A stretch of DNA of 64,000 bases from Macrobrachium rosenbergii (GCF_040412425.1 NC_089756.1:9765226-9829225), one strand, 5' to 3'; shown: positions 49,372 to 62,834, counted from the stretch's first letter. The notes: generated by a model not told the origin, from the sequence alone. Numbers and translations: made by a program.

Positions 49372-49526
49372 TAATTAAGTAAATCTAGTGGTAATAGTAA
49401 TTACTGTTATTTTGTTTATCAGAAAAATACAGGGGAAATTGACAGAACTCAATAATAACAATAACTGACAACTGATGTTAACATAATAATAAATTCATAT
49501 GTTCATTTAATATACTTATGAATTAA

Positions 49527-51699
49527 CCCTTAAATGCCGAGCCTCTATTTACAAAAATGTCTCCCGTATGCCGGCGGCGTTCGGGAGTTAGCGCCGAAGC
49601 GGAAAAAATTTTTTTTTCAAAAAATCACAGCACGCTTAGTTTTTAAGATTAAGAGTTCATTTTTGGTTCCTTTTTTTGTCATTGCCTGAAGTTTAGTATG
49701 CAACCATCAAAAATGAAAAAAAATATCATTATCATATATAAATATTGAATTATATGACAGCGCAAAAATATTTTTCATATATAAATTTATACAAATCGCG
49801 CTGTGAGCAAAACAGTTAAAGCTAACGGGTTATTTGTTTGTTCTTTGTATTGTACACTAAATTGCGATGATTTTGGTATATAACAAATTGTAAAACGATC
49901 AAAGCACCACAGAGAAAATATTATCACAAAATGATGCATGAATTCGTAACGCGCGGACATAAAAAAATATTTTTTTCATAAATTCACCATAAATCAAAAT
50001 ATTGTGCTAGAGACTTCCCGTTTGTTGAAAAATGAAGCCAATTGATTGAATATTACTAGACTGTAAGTGTTTTAGCTTACAATTGCAGTTTTCAACCATT
50101 TCGGTCGAGTTAAAGTTGACCGAAAGTAGAATTTTTTCTATTTATCGTGAATTATATGAAAATATTTCAAAACTGATAAAAGCTACAACCATGAGTTATT
50201 TTCTGTTGTATTGTACATGGAATTGCGCACATTTTCATATATAAAACTTATGTAATGACTAATATAAAACGGTTCAAACATTACGACAACGTGACTAAAG
50301 AATTTCCGAGATGTTCGGCAGAGTTACCGCGCGGACGTAAGGAAAATGTTTTTTTCAAAAATTCACCATAAATTGAAATATTGTGCTAGAGACTTCCAAT
50401 TTATTGCACAATGAAGGTAAATGATTGAATATTACAAGAATGTAAGAGTTTTAGCTTACAATTGCGTTTTTCGACCATTTCGGTCGAGTTAAAGTTGACC
50501 GAAGGTTGAAATTTTGGCAGTTATCGTGATTTATGTGAAAATATTTCAAAACTGATAAAAGCTACAACCATGAGCTATTTTCTGTTGTATTCTACATGAA
50601 ATTGCGCACATTTTCATATATAAAAGTTTATGTAATGACTAATGTAAAACGATGCAAACATTACGACAACGTGACGGAAGATTTTCCGAGATGTTCGGCC
50701 AAGTTACCGCACGCAAACGTAAGGAAAAAGTTTTTTTTCAGAAATTCACCATAAATCAAAATATTCTGCTAGAGACTTCCAGTTTGTTGCAAAATGAAGG
50801 TACATGATTGAATATTACTAGAATGTAACAGTTTTAGCTTATAATTGCATTTTTTTACCATTTCGGTCGAGTTAAAGTTGACCGAAGGTTGAAATTTTGG
50901 CAGTTATCGTGACTTATATGAAAATATTTCAAAACTGAAAAAAGCTACAACCATGAGCTATTTTCTATTTTCTGTTGTATTCTACATGAAATTGCGCACA
51001 TTTCCATATATAAAACTTTATGTAACGATTAATATAAAACGGTGCAAACATTACGACAACGTGACGAAAAGAATTTCTGGCGCGGACGTAAGAAAAAGTT
51101 TTTCAAAAATTCACCATAAATCGAAATATTGTGCTAGAGACTTCCAATTTGTTGCAAAATGAAGGTAAATGATTGAATATTACTAGAATTTAAGAGTTTT
51201 AGCTTACAATTGCGTTTTTTTACCATTTTGGTCGAGTCAAAGTTGACCAAAGGTTGAAATTTTGGCAGTTATCGTGGTTTATATGAAAATATTTCCAAAC
51301 TGATAAAAGCTACAACCATGGGTTGTTTTTTGTTGTATTTTACATGAAATTTCGCACATTTTCATACATAAAACTTTATGTAACGGCTAATATAAAACAG
51401 TGCAAAACTTACGACAAAATGACGAAAGAATTTCTGAAATTTTTGGCCGAGTTACCGAGCGGGCGTAAGGAAAAAGTTTTTTCAAAAATTCACCATAAAT
51501 CGAAATATTGTGTTAGAGACTTCCAATTTGTTGCAAAATGAAGGTATATGATTGAATATTACTAGAATGTAAGAGTTTTAGCTTACAATTGCATTTTTCG
51601 ACCATTTCGGTCGAGTCAAAGTCGACGTACAGTACGTCCACTTGGCACCCAACAAACAATTTCAGTCGACGTATGATACGTCCAGTAGGCGTTTAAGGG
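49527..51699 (-). mobile_element. TTAA-flanked piggyBac-like non-autonomous element, copy C
   Basis: 2173 bp, TTAA at both sides (49523-49526 and 51700-51703), in the opposite orientation to A and B. Its left end here is the right arm (CCCTTAAATGCCGAGCC) and its right end holds the complement of CCCTTAAACGCC. It contains about four to five monomers. Inserted between env and the 3' LTR of the gypsy element. Confidence 0.93.
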
Positions 51700-51888
51700 T
51701 TAATATGCTTATAATTTGATATGTTTGATATTTTAATATAATTACTATTTTTTTTTTTAGAATGTTTTAATGAACTCTTGTCTTTTATTATATCCATTAT
51801 TATATTTTATTGCCAATTTAATTATTACTATTGTATCCATTATGTTTTATTAAACATTGAAGACAATGTTTGGTAGGTGACCGAGTGA

Positions 51889-52874
<986 letters not shown>

Positions 52875-52878
52875 GCAG

Positions 52879-53109
52879 CATCCCTTCAGGCCCTACTGCA
52901 ACCCCTTTCATTCCTTTTAATGTATCTCCATTCATATTCTCTTTCATCTTACTATCCACCCTACCGTAATAAATATTTCATAGTGCAACTGTGAGGTTTT
53001 CCTCCTGTTACACCTTTCAGACCTTTACTTTGTTTCCCTTTCAGTGCTGAATGACCTCATAGGTCCCAGCACTTGGCCTCTGGCCTAAATTCTATATTTT
53101 ATTCCATTC
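52879..53109 (+). mobile_element. SINE-A, 3' part
   Basis: Continues SINE-A after the gypsy insertion (GCAGCATCCCTTCAGGCCC...). It runs through CATAGTGCAACTGTGAGG, GCTGAATGACCTCATAGGTC and GGCCTAAATTCTATATTTTA. It ends before the second CAATCCAGGTTA (53110-53121). Confidence 0.88.
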
Positions 53110-53121
53110 CAATCCAGGTTA

Positions 53122-53827
53122 CGATAGTGAACAGGGGATGCAATGACTTCTGTAACTTCCTACCAGTCTGCCACAGGGATGACAGAATGACAGAACAGCA
53201 GGGCTCTGGGCCTAAGTGAGGGTATAGCACCCCCAATCAAGTATGGTGAGGTTCGGGGAACAGCACTCAAAGGAACTGGCAGGATTCAGCATAGTTACTG
53301 AAGGGAATAACTTTCAACTGCTAAGGACACCACTGAATACTTCCTATCCTTCTTCCTCTTTCTACTGTACTCCTCCCACATGAAGAACACCAACAACACT
53401 TCCTGCAGGAGGGAAAGAGAAGTGCACAATTTACCCCTACAACAGGAACAATACTTAGGAGGTTCGATACTTACAGGGAATATCAACCATCCAAATGACT
53501 GCTCATGTCCCTCACAATGCCTTTGGTCTTCTTTCTTCTCTGCACTTCATTTAGAAAAATAAACCCCAAAACAATCAACAATCAAACAACAAACACAAAT
53601 ACTCATCAAAAGTTTAACAGAGCACACCAAGACATCTACCCTTGATGAAGGACAAAAAAAAAAAAGTGCTTGTAGACTGCCAGTGAGGGGTATTCCCCTC
53701 GCTCACCCACCATAATCAACAATTAACTGCCCTATTACCAAGTTCAACAAACATTTCTAGCTTGTGTTGAGGGTTACTCCTATATAAAAGGATTTGGTTT
53801 GTATTTCCTGAGGAACAAAATGACATT
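53122..53827. mobile_element. DIRS-4: right part and terminus
   Basis: Continuation of the deleted DIRS element after SINE-A. Its last ~170 bp (53655-53827) are the inverted counterpart of 29229-29400 (GTGAGCGAGGGGAATACCCC region and GGTTTGTATTTCC end). The part 53122-53650 has no conserved frame. DIRS-2 begins directly after it. Confidence 0.65.
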
Positions 53828-54056
53828 TTTATATAATAAAGTTTTTATACACTTACCAAGTGATTACATAGCTATCAATTTCTTTTAACCGGAAGTTAAA
53901 ATTTGAAAATTTGCAATAGGAATTCTTTTGTTTGTTTTTGGCATAAGTAGCTAGCCCTGCCCACTTTCAGGAAAGAGGAGAAACAACACAGCAAGAAGGA
54001 TCAATCTGTTTATGCTGTAATGTCCATGAGAGGGGGGGGGGGGAGGGAGGGCTCCC

Positions 54057-54170
54057 ACTCTGTAATTACTTGGTAAGTATATGTAAAACTCTATTTTATT
54101 ATAAAAATATAATTTTTATATAAGTAACTTACCAAGTAATTATATAGCTGATTCCCACATTGATAGGAGG
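54057..54170. repeat. DIRS-2 internal complementary region
   Basis: A palindrome-like unit, TAATTACTTGGTAAG ... CTTACCAAGTAATTA. Its first half is the complement of the left extremity (53828-53870) and its second half the complement of the right extremity (60515-60555). Confidence 0.75.
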
Positions 54171-54639
54171 TGGAATTCGTGGGCTTATTCTCCTCCAGCA
54201 TTAAAAGTAATAAACTGAGAATAGAAAGGCGCTAACATCAATACAATGTTTGTTGTTTCCTTACCTGGTAAGAGAGCTACTGCAGGAAGATACTACCTCT
54301 GGTGGAGCTCATCTTACCCTTTAGAGGTGTGGCGATAAAGCCAAGTCACTGTTACATAAGTGGAGACCTCGCAGCGAAGGACTTTTCTGAACGGTAGCAG
54401 AGTAAAAAGTTTGCCCCTGCCCTGGGCGCAGTACCAAGACACAAAACCACACAACAACGCTGATACTTACACCAAAAGATTAAAAATACCATCACCCAAC
54501 CATTACAAGACCTGGAGAGTGTCCCAGTACAGAGTAGCCCCAGGCTCCCCTAAAACTCAACACCAGATTTCTAAGGTGAAGGGTAAGGATGGAAGGAAAG
54601 CTTTCTATACTTCCTTCCCCAACGCCATGCCAGCCACCA

Positions 54640-56110
54640 ATAAAGGACCCAAGGTACTGCAATCATTAAAAACTGTTTCCACATCGTGTAGATAATGCGT
54701 TGAAAATACTGATTTACATCTCCAATGAGTGGATTGGAGAATGGAAGCAAGCGAAAGATTGTACTTGAATGATAAGGACATTGCTAGGCACTAATCTCGT
54801 GAGTTCTCACTCTCAGAATGGGAAGAAGATCTTCTCCCACTTGGGATTGGCCTCATGAATGAGACCTCTTAGGAAGAAAGTGAGGGCATCATTCTTTGGG
54901 AGAGGTTGTGAAGGGTTCTTCACTGAACACCACAGGTGATTGGACGGACCTCTTACCTTGTCAGTCTTATGGGGGTAGCATTTGGGTGCCCTTACTGGAC
55001 AAAGGAATCTTTCCCCATCTAAAGAACCTACTGCCTGTGTTAGGTTTTCAATTGCCAAAGAACGAGGCCAAGGTTTCGCTAGATTCTCATTCTTAGCGAG
55101 AAAACTAAGAGTAAAAGAACATATCGCATCTCCATTAGAGGAACCGATTCTTCTATCTGGAGCCTGGATCTCACTTCCTCTCTTGGCTGTAGCCAAGGCT
55201 ACTAGGAATGAAGTCTTCTTGGTTATGTTCCTCAGAGAAGCAGTCAAGAGGTTCAAAAGGAGGATTGGAACACCATTTGAGAACCACATCCAAGTTCCAC
55301 AATACTTGTTCTAATTGTTTACGTTTCATCGTATCAAAAGATTCAAAAAGCTCAGATAAATCCTGATTTGAAGAAATATCCAGGCCCCTATGCCTGAATA
55401 ATGAGCTTAACATTGCTCTGTAACCTTTAATAGTGGAGGAGGATAACCCCTTAGAAGTTCTCAAGAACAATAAAAAAATCAACAATCTCTATCAAAGATG
55501 TCTTAGAAGAAGAGAGGTGATTTGCTCTGCACCAAGTGCGGAAAATAGCCCACTTGCTTTGGTAGACATTGGCTGATGACTAGTTCTTCGTTGGACGAGT
55601 CGATGGAGTTCTTGGCTAGCACTCTGCTAGGCCCGAGTTCGAGTCTCCGGCTGGCCAATGAAGAATTAGAGGAATTTATTTCTGGTGATAAATTCCGGTG
55701 ACAGAAATTTATTTCTCGGTATAATGTGGTTCGGATTCCACAATAAGCTGTAGGTCCTGCTGCTAGTAACCAATTGGTTCTTAGGCACGTAAAATAAGTC
55801 TAATCCTTCAGGCCAGACCTAGGAGAGCTGTTAATCAGCTCAGTGGTCTGGTTAAACTAAGGTATACTTAACTTAAATTGACTGATGACTGCCTCCTGTA
55901 TCTAGAGGTAGCTTCTGCAGCTGATCTCGAAAAGCCTTGAACTCTGAGGAGTTTCTTGATAGTTTGAATACTGTCAGAGCTAGCGTGGATAACACCTGAT
56001 GGAATTGCCTGAGATGGGGTTGCTTGAGAAGCTTGTGTTTTTGAGGTACTCTTCTTGGGAAATCGGACAGGAGACTTATCAGGTCTGAAAACCATTCCCT
56101 TAGAGGCCAA
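54640..56110 (-). pseudogene. DIRS-2 tyrosine recombinase relic (interrupted by SINE-B)
   Basis: The catalytic domain is recognisable at 55289-54813: LVALATAKRGSEIQAP holds the first catalytic Arg, followed by RVRAPK/RGPSNHLWCSVKNP-type YR sequence. The C-terminal part (~54810-54640) aligns with that of DIRS-3 only with frameshifts. The H-x-x-R motif reads THEIS (Arg lost) and the Tyr region is destroyed. The N-terminal part (55485-55171 and ~56110-55882) is split by SINE-B. The enzyme would integrate circular cDNA but is inactive here. Confidence 0.75.
55582..55881 (+). mobile_element. SINE-B, tRNA-derived, in the DIRS-2 recombinase gene
   Basis: A 300-bp insert flanked by CTGATGACT (55573-55581 and 55882-55890). 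Near its start is a tRNA-like head with a polymerase III B box (GTTCGAGTCTC) preceded by GGCTAGCACTCTGCTAGGC. The tail contains GAGAGCTGTTAATCAGCTCA and ends in a short AT-rich run. It interrupts the recombinase relic. Confidence 0.82.
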
Positions 56111-57800
56111 AATGGGGCTATGAGGATCATTGAAGCATTCTTGTGAGACCTGAATATGTTTATCACTTCCCTTGCCATCCTGATGGGAGGGAAGGCGTAC
56201 AGGCTCTTGTCAGACCAATCTAAAAGCATGGCATTCGTTGCCCATTCTGCGGGGATCCGGAACTGGAGAACAATCAAGTGATCGGCCTTCTCCATAACTT
56301 CCACAGCTGCAGACATACCAACGCGCCCAATGTCCATTCCGTGGGAATGACTTGGCTGCTGCGACTCAGCTGGTATGATAGAACATTCATTTTGCCCTGC
56401 ATGAATCTTGTTACCATCCTTGTCTGATTCTGATGAGCCCAGGGAAGAAGGGCCTTTGCCGCCTCGCACAGGGAGAAGGAATGAGTTCCCCCTTGCTTGC
56501 TTATGTAGGCCAGGGCGGTCGTATTGTCCAAGTGTACTGCAATGGTCTTGTCTCGAACCTCCAAAGCAAAGGCTTGCAATCCTAGGCTGATTGTAGTCAG
56601 CTCCTTCACGTTTATGTGCCAACACTTCTGTCCTAGTGTCCACCTTCCAGAGACTTCCTTGTCCCCCAAGAGAGAGCCCCAATCTAAGTCGGAAGCATCT
56701 ACATAAAAGCTCAGGTCAGGGTTCTGAGGAAAAGTGACTTCCCTTCTAGCAACCTATCTTCGGACCTCCACCAAAGCAGGTGCTTCTTGAGATCCTGGGT
56801 TATTGGGAACACAAACGAGTCTGGATGTTTCTTCCAGTCCAAACTGTCTCTGAGGTAAAACTGGAGCACTCTAATGTGAAGTCTCCCCAGAGAGATAAAC
56901 TGTTCGATGGAAGCCAAAGTTCCGAGGAGGCTCATCCACTTGTTGGCCGAACACATTTGGAGGGAGAGAAACTTGTCTATTGTCTTCAGACAAGATTCTA
57001 CCCTCTTGGGAGTAGGAAAGCCCGAAAAAGATGAGAATTCAGACTCATTCCCAAATAAACTATCTGCTGAGAGGGAATTAGCTGAGACTTCTGAAGGTTG
57101 ATCAAAAGTCCCAACTCTTTCGCTAAGCAAAGCATCTTTTGAATGTCCCCGTGCAAGCTTCCTTTGTAGGAGAACAAATGAGCCAGTCATCTAGATAAAG
57201 AGCAATGTTGACGCCCACTAGATGAAGCCAATCTGCTATCGGAGAGAGAACGTGGGTGAAAACTTGAGGGGCCGTTGAAAGTCCGAAGCACAGTGCTCAG
57301 AACTGGAAGATCTGGTTCCGGAAAACAAATTGAAGGTACTTCCTCGAGTCTAGATGTATGGGGACATGGAAGTACACATCTTGCATGTTTATGGAGACCA
57401 TCCAGTCCCCTTGATGAATGGATGCAAGAATTGAGCAATTTGTCTCCATTCTGAAAATGTCTTCCGCACAAAGATATTCAGAGCGCTCACACCCAGTACT
57501 GGTCTCCAACCTTCTGAAGACTTCAGAACCAAAAACAGGCATTGTCAAACCCCTCCGATTCTACATCTGTGACTTCTTCTATAGCTCTTTTCTGAAGAAG
57601 GGCAGAAACTTCCTTTGATAGGACAGAAAACCTTCTTGAGGCTATCAAATAGGGGGTCAAGGCAATGGGGTTCTTGACTAAAGGTGGATAGTCTATGAAG
57701 GGAATTGAGTATCCGTTCTTGAGGACCTCTAGGACCCACTGTTCTGCTGCTCTCTTGCTCCACTCTTCCCAAGAACAGAAGAAAAGTTTCCTCACTTTTT
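56111..57800 (-). pseudogene. DIRS-2 reverse transcriptase and RNase H
   Basis: RT starts in 57795-57523 (EVLKNGYSIPF, KEVSALLQKRAIEEV). It continues at 57548-57297 (VSINMQDVYFHVPI), with YLDDW at ~57182-57198. RNase H in 56720-56274 shows YVDASDLDWG, NVKELTTISLG and VHLDNTTALAYI, giving the catalytic D, E, D. A post-RNase H linker follows in 56270-56111 (LLDWSDKSLYAFPPIRM, LIAPFWPLREWF), typical of DIRS polyproteins. There are several frameshifts and stops between ~57190 and 56700. Confidence 0.85.
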
Positions 57801-57845
57801 GGATGAAGGTTTGTTTGAAGACTTCTTGATGGCCTTGGAGGAGAA

Positions 57846-59735
57846 TCAGACATTGGATCTAGGCCTTGAATGAAATCTTTGCTGATGCTGCAAAGGAGAA
57901 GATGATGACTTGGCACTGAACAAGATGTTCTCTCTAGCATGTTTAGAAGACTGAGCCAGGAGATCTTGCGTTGACTTCTTGTGCAAGTCTGAAGCGATAT
58001 CGTTAACTACTGATTGAGGGAAAAGGAAGTCATGCACAAAAGAGAAAAGGGTCGATTTCTGTGCTGATGTGACTCCTTTGAGGTATAAGAGCACCACAGC
58101 TCTCTTCTTTAAAATACCCATGGAATATGTAAAGATTAATTCATGAGAAGCATCTCTAATCCCTCTGTCTATACAGGATAGGAGCCTTGGAAGATCTGCT
58201 GAAAGGTCCGTGAGGATGGAAGGATAGTCCTGGATTTTCTTGGCCAGGGCACCCACTGCCCAATCCAGGAAACCAATCACTTCAAAGCTTTGAAGATATT
58301 CTTCAACAAATGATCTAGTTGGGTGGATGAAAACATCACCTTCGCCGCTGCAAAGGCTGACCTACGGGAGGCTTCAATGAGACCTGAGAAGTCCCCCTGG
58401 GTGGAGGCAGACACACCCAGAGAGGGAGCTTCTCCGGTAGCATACTACGAGCACAGTACCTCCTTCTCAACAAACATGAAGGGGGGTAACAGAACACAGT
58501 CTTCCCCTGTTCTCTTGTCCGCTAACCAACAATCCACTTCATGCATAGCCTTCTTAGCTAAAGAAGAAAGCACCAACTTAGGAAGCTTGGAAGATTCCAA
58601 CTGAAATTACTCAGCTGAAAAGTTGAAGTCAGAGAAGGAGCCGCTGGAGAGTAGTAGTCAGGAAAGGTGCGAAGAAAACGTAAGAGCTGAACATGCCGTA
58701 GTAGGAGTTTCCTCTTCCGGATCCTGAGCCTCCTCCCTGACTGACAAAACTGAAGAGGGACCCCTCTAACGCACTAGCTGGAGGAGGTTGAGGTTTCAGA
58801 AAACTTAAAATGTCATCCAGGCACTGCTGTATGGGAGTCAGAGCCGGGTCTGCAATAACTGGCACTGCAGAAGAGGGTGCTGTCATCACATGATGAGAAG
58901 AGGGATGATCGGACGTTGGCGGTGCTCAGGAGCTACTGGAAGCCCGGGCACAGCTGGGCGCTTGGGAGCTACTGGGAGCTTGGAAGATACAGAGCACTTG
59001 GGAGCCAATGGGTGCTCAGATGATGCTACACGCCTGGGCTTTACTGGAAGTTCAGGTGCCGATGGGAGCTCCGGTACGAACTGGGGATCGGGCACTTCTG
59101 CCACTGCTACAATGCGAGAAGATGAAGAATGTCTGGAGGAGTGGGTGGGAACTGAAGGGTGTTCTGTCAATGAAGTGCTCTCAGAAATGGCGGGCAGCTT
59201 GGGCACTAATGGGCGCTCCAAAGAAACTCGCCTCCGCTTGGATCAATCAGGATCCGACAAAAGACAACTTGGAAGGAGAAACCTCTGGCAAAAAACGTTC
59301 TGAGCTGTCCCAAAAACTACATGAGGGCTCAGCCTCTTTCACTTTCTTACTAGGTACCTGAGGGGTGCTAGACATATCCACTGCAGACCTCTTCAGCAGT
59401 CTAGATTCGTCCTTAAAGTGCCACTGGTGCCTGCAATCAGGACTCCACGCTTCAGAACTGGAGGAAAGATGGTGCACATCTGAGAAAACGCCTTTCCAAC
59501 GGCGTTTTGTCATCACTTGGGAATTGGCTACAGGTGCGACTGAGGGGTCGACTGCCTGTGGGCTGACCCCACCAACCTCCCTTGGGCCTCCAGTATGACT
59601 TCTCCCAGGTGCGGGGGAGTGTGTCAAGGACCTTCGTTTAGGAGAGTCGGCGGGACGGACAGCCAACTCCTCCACTAACACTTCGCTGTGAGCACTCTGT
59701 TCACAGTTCATAAGATCACGAACTGTATTACCCAA
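57846..59735 (-). pseudogene. DIRS-2 gag-like region
   Basis: Pieces in several frames: 59735-59247 (Ser/Pro-rich), 59221-58886 (repetitive Pro/Val 'LPVAPE'-type repeats), 58889-58629 (LTPIQQCLDDILSFL, Gly/Ser linker), and 58280-57846. The last is helical, with 'LLYLKGVTSAQKSTLFSFV' and FLFPQSVVNDIA, and ends basic. The last block corresponds in position to the third gag block of DIRS-1. Not a functional ORF. Confidence 0.6.
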
Positions 59736-59750
59736 CAGACATAGAATGCA

Positions 59751-60140
59751 TTAATAACTCAAACTTACGATCGAATTTCGCTTCAAGGACGGCAATGGCA
59801 TTGGGGTCAGAAATATGGAAGCTGGGAATGGGAACAGGTGGTATAGCTGAAGAACTAGGGTTTGGAGACATGACAGAAATAACAAGAACATCACTGAAGA
59901 TTTCAAAGAATCCTGAATGGCTAAAGACTTGTCATTCCTAGTATTAGCTTTCCTTATCCTGTCTCTTTCCAACTTGGAAAGGTGAGAAGTTAAAATTTTC
60001 CACTGTCTAGGGTCCCAGTCGACACATTCAGCACAAGTCAGATCTATAGAGCACACTTGACCCCTGCAAGTAGAACAAAGAGTATGCAAATTGTATTTTG
60101 CAAGTCTACCTCGTATTGCAGCCTTTGCTGCAATATTGAG
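59751..60140 (-). pseudogene. DIRS-2 N-terminal Cys-rich domain
   Basis: Reads YCSKGCNTR, then, after a frameshift, CSTCRGQVCSIDLTCAEC, WDPRQWKILTSHLSKLERDR and a basic helix. It is strongly similar to the fragment at 41125-41400. It is a probable zinc-binding start of gag. Confidence 0.6.
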
Positions 60141-61309
60141 TGCTAGCAGTACTTGCGTCAGACGTCGTCAAAAACAAGTAAAATAATTAAGCCTCAAAAG
60201 GGAAAAAGTCAAAGTTCTGTAAACTATCTCAATCAAGTCAACCTGACTAAATAAATGCCAAAAGGCAACCAAAAGAATAAAAAATATTTCACCAATACTT
60301 CATGGAAAATAACCAGTGAAGCCTCGAAAATCCAAAATTTACGTTGCCTGCTTACAACCTTTGTCGAAACCTGGCAGAAATAAATTGATCCTTCTTGCTG
60401 TGTTGTTCCTCTTCTTCCCTGAAAGTGGGTGGGGGCTAGCTACTTACACCAAAAACAAAAAGAATCGCTACCGTGAATTTTCAAATTTTAGCTGCCGGTT
60501 AATAGAAATCAATAGCTCTGTAATTACTTGGTAAGTTACCTATGTAAAAATTAGTATTGTAGAGGTTCATTACATGACAAGGTCTTTTCCAACTTTTAAA
60601 AATTATATTTTCATAATAAAATTAAGTTTCCTTGTAGTAATTGAATAGCTATAGTTTCTAACTCGTGCGGCAGCCTTCTATTTAAAAAATCATGGCAGCA
60701 CTTCGATTCTTTAGTATAGGTGACAAGCTCCGCCCACTAACGGGAGTGCTAGAAATGACTTGGCAGAAAACCTCATTCTGTTTGTGCCCTATGTCCATCT
60801 GAGGAGAGGAGGGTGGGCTCTGACTCTGTAATTACTTGGTAAGTACAGTACATATGAAACTTAATTTTTTTATGAAAATATTTTCATACAAGTAACTTAC
60901 CAAGTAATTACATGGCTGAATCCCACATTGAATAGAGATGGGATACATGGACATATTGTACTCCAAAACATGAAGGTATGGTAATGACTTTGAAATAGAA
61001 AAAGTTTATAGCATTGAAACAATGCTTGTCATTTCCTTACCTGGTAAGAGAGCTAATGCAGGTGAATACTTCCTCTGGTTGGTACTCATCTTAACCTGTA
61101 GTGGCGTGGTGGTTGAGCCATGGAGCACCTCCACTTAACTGAGAGCTTTGCAGCAGAGAATAGGCCTGATTGCTGGGATAGCATACACAGTACCAATATA
61201 AAAAACCTGACAATACTTTCACCTACACTGAAAACACTACAACCCATCCACTGAGACTGGTGGACACTCCAGGTATAGCATACCCCCTGGCTCCAGAAAA
61301 TTTAACACT

Positions 61310-62200
61310 TTACTTCAAGGTGGAGAGACAGGAGGAGAAAAAAAAAGAGATTCCTATGCTTCCTCCCAATACCATGCCAACCACTGATAATGGCCCCAAG
61401 GTACCGCAATTTTCATACACTTTTTCAATTTCTTTCAAATAGTGAAATGTGAAGGTCAGTTTGCACTGCCAGTAAGCCAACTGCAGAATGGAAGTGAGGG
61501 ACACATTGTGCCTGAAAGCTAAAGAGGTAGAGATTGCCATGACGTCATGAGCTTTCACTTAAAAGTAGGCAAAATGTCCTCCTGAATCTCAAGGTGCATC
61601 TCAGAAATGAAGTCTTTCACGAAGAAGGACAATGCGTTCTTCTTCACAGGATGAAATGGGTTCTTGACAGAGCACCAGAGGTTACTGGATGGTCCTCTGA
61701 TCCTCTTGGTCCTGCTCAGGTAATGCCTTAAAGCCCTAGCAGGACAAAGAACTCTCTTCTTCCTCAGAGCCAAGGTGTCCGTTAAGTTCTTAATGGAGAA
61801 AGAACGGGGCCAGGGTTTGGAAATTCAAGGGAAAAGTGGCAAACTGCATCTCCTTGTGAAAAAACCTTCCCTTTTGTTGAGGGCATGGATCTCACTAATA
61901 TGTTAGCAGTAGCCAAGGCCACGAGGAAGTTTTCCTAGTAAGGTTTCTCTAAGAAGAGGAACGAAGGAGTTCAAAAGGTGGACCTGTCAGCCACTTCACC
62001 ACTATGTCCAGGTTCCAGGAGATTGGATCTTCCTTCCTTGCTTAGACATATCAAAGGACTTGATGAGGTCATTCCTGGGAATGAACTAAGATTCAGGAGC
62101 CTTGTGTTTAAACACTGAGCTAAACACACCTTGATACTCCTTAATGGTGGAGGACGAGAGATACCCAGATCTCCTTGGATAAAGAAGGAAATCTGCAATT
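61310..62200 (-). pseudogene. DIRS-3 tyrosine recombinase relic
   Basis: Pieces 62198-61971, 61773-61555 (VLCPARALRHYL, SSNLWCSVKNPF) and 61558-61310 (KAHDVMAISTSLAF, then TFTFHYLKEIEKVYENC). The last carries the C-terminal active-site box. The His is present and the Tyr (HYL) is kept, but the Arg of H-x-x-R is Met. Frameshifts separate the pieces. Confidence 0.7.
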
Positions 62201-62301
62201 TGGGTCACAGGTGTCTCAAAAGAAGAGACGTTGAGTCTGAGACACCAGCTTCAGAAAATCACCCACTTAACCTGGTAGATGTGGCTAGGAAATCTATGCT
62301 G

Positions 62302-62707
62302 TTATTTTGCAATAGCCTCTGCAGTGGTCTTGAAAACCCTTGCGCTCTGACAAGCTTCTGGACAGGTCTGAAGCCTGTCAGGGCAAGAGCGGACAACCCT
62401 TTGGTATCTCTTAAAGTGAGATTGTCTGCGTAGACATGGTTTTTGTGGAAGGAGTCTTGGAGAGTCCACCCACAACCATAGCAGGTCCTGGAACCATTCT
62501 TTCATGGGCCAAAATGGGGCTATGAGAGTCATCGTAATGTTGCGATGAGTCCAAGAATTGTTCAGCACTTCCCCTGACTATGTTGAAGGGTGGAAAGGCG
62601 TAGAGGTTCAAGGAGGACCAATCTAGCAGTACGGTGTCTGTTACCCATGCTAGAGGGTCAGGGGCTGGGAAACAAAAAGAGAGGGCTATGGTTCCTTGAG
62701 GTGGCAA
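62302..62707 (-). pseudogene. DIRS-3 linker between RNase H and recombinase
   Basis: Reads VLLDWSSLNLYAFPPFNIV and LIAPFWPMKEWF, matching DIRS-2 at 56240-56090. Two frames overlap, with a frameshift near 62560. Confidence 0.7.
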
Positions 62708-62834
62708 ACAGTTCCAATGTCAGCCTGCCCCATAGTTTCACAGATTCTGATAGACCAGGGGATCCAGGTCCACTCAGTGAGAAGGACCTACTTTTCAAAG
62801 GCTCAGTTCGTCCGCCAGAATATTTAGTGTATGG

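Larger units (their letters stand above)
53828..60555 (-). mobile_element. DIRS-2: DIRS retrotransposon, decayed
   Basis: 6.7 kb on the - strand with gag-like, RT-RNase H and YR regions. Its inverted terminal repeats are about 190-200 bp (53855-54010 against 60370-60535, including AATTACTTGGTAAG and AGTAGCTAGCCC). An internal complementary region lies at 54057-54170. It belongs to a different family from DIRS-1 and the same family as DIRS-3. Every gene has frameshifts, and a SINE interrupts the YR region. Confidence 0.87.
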
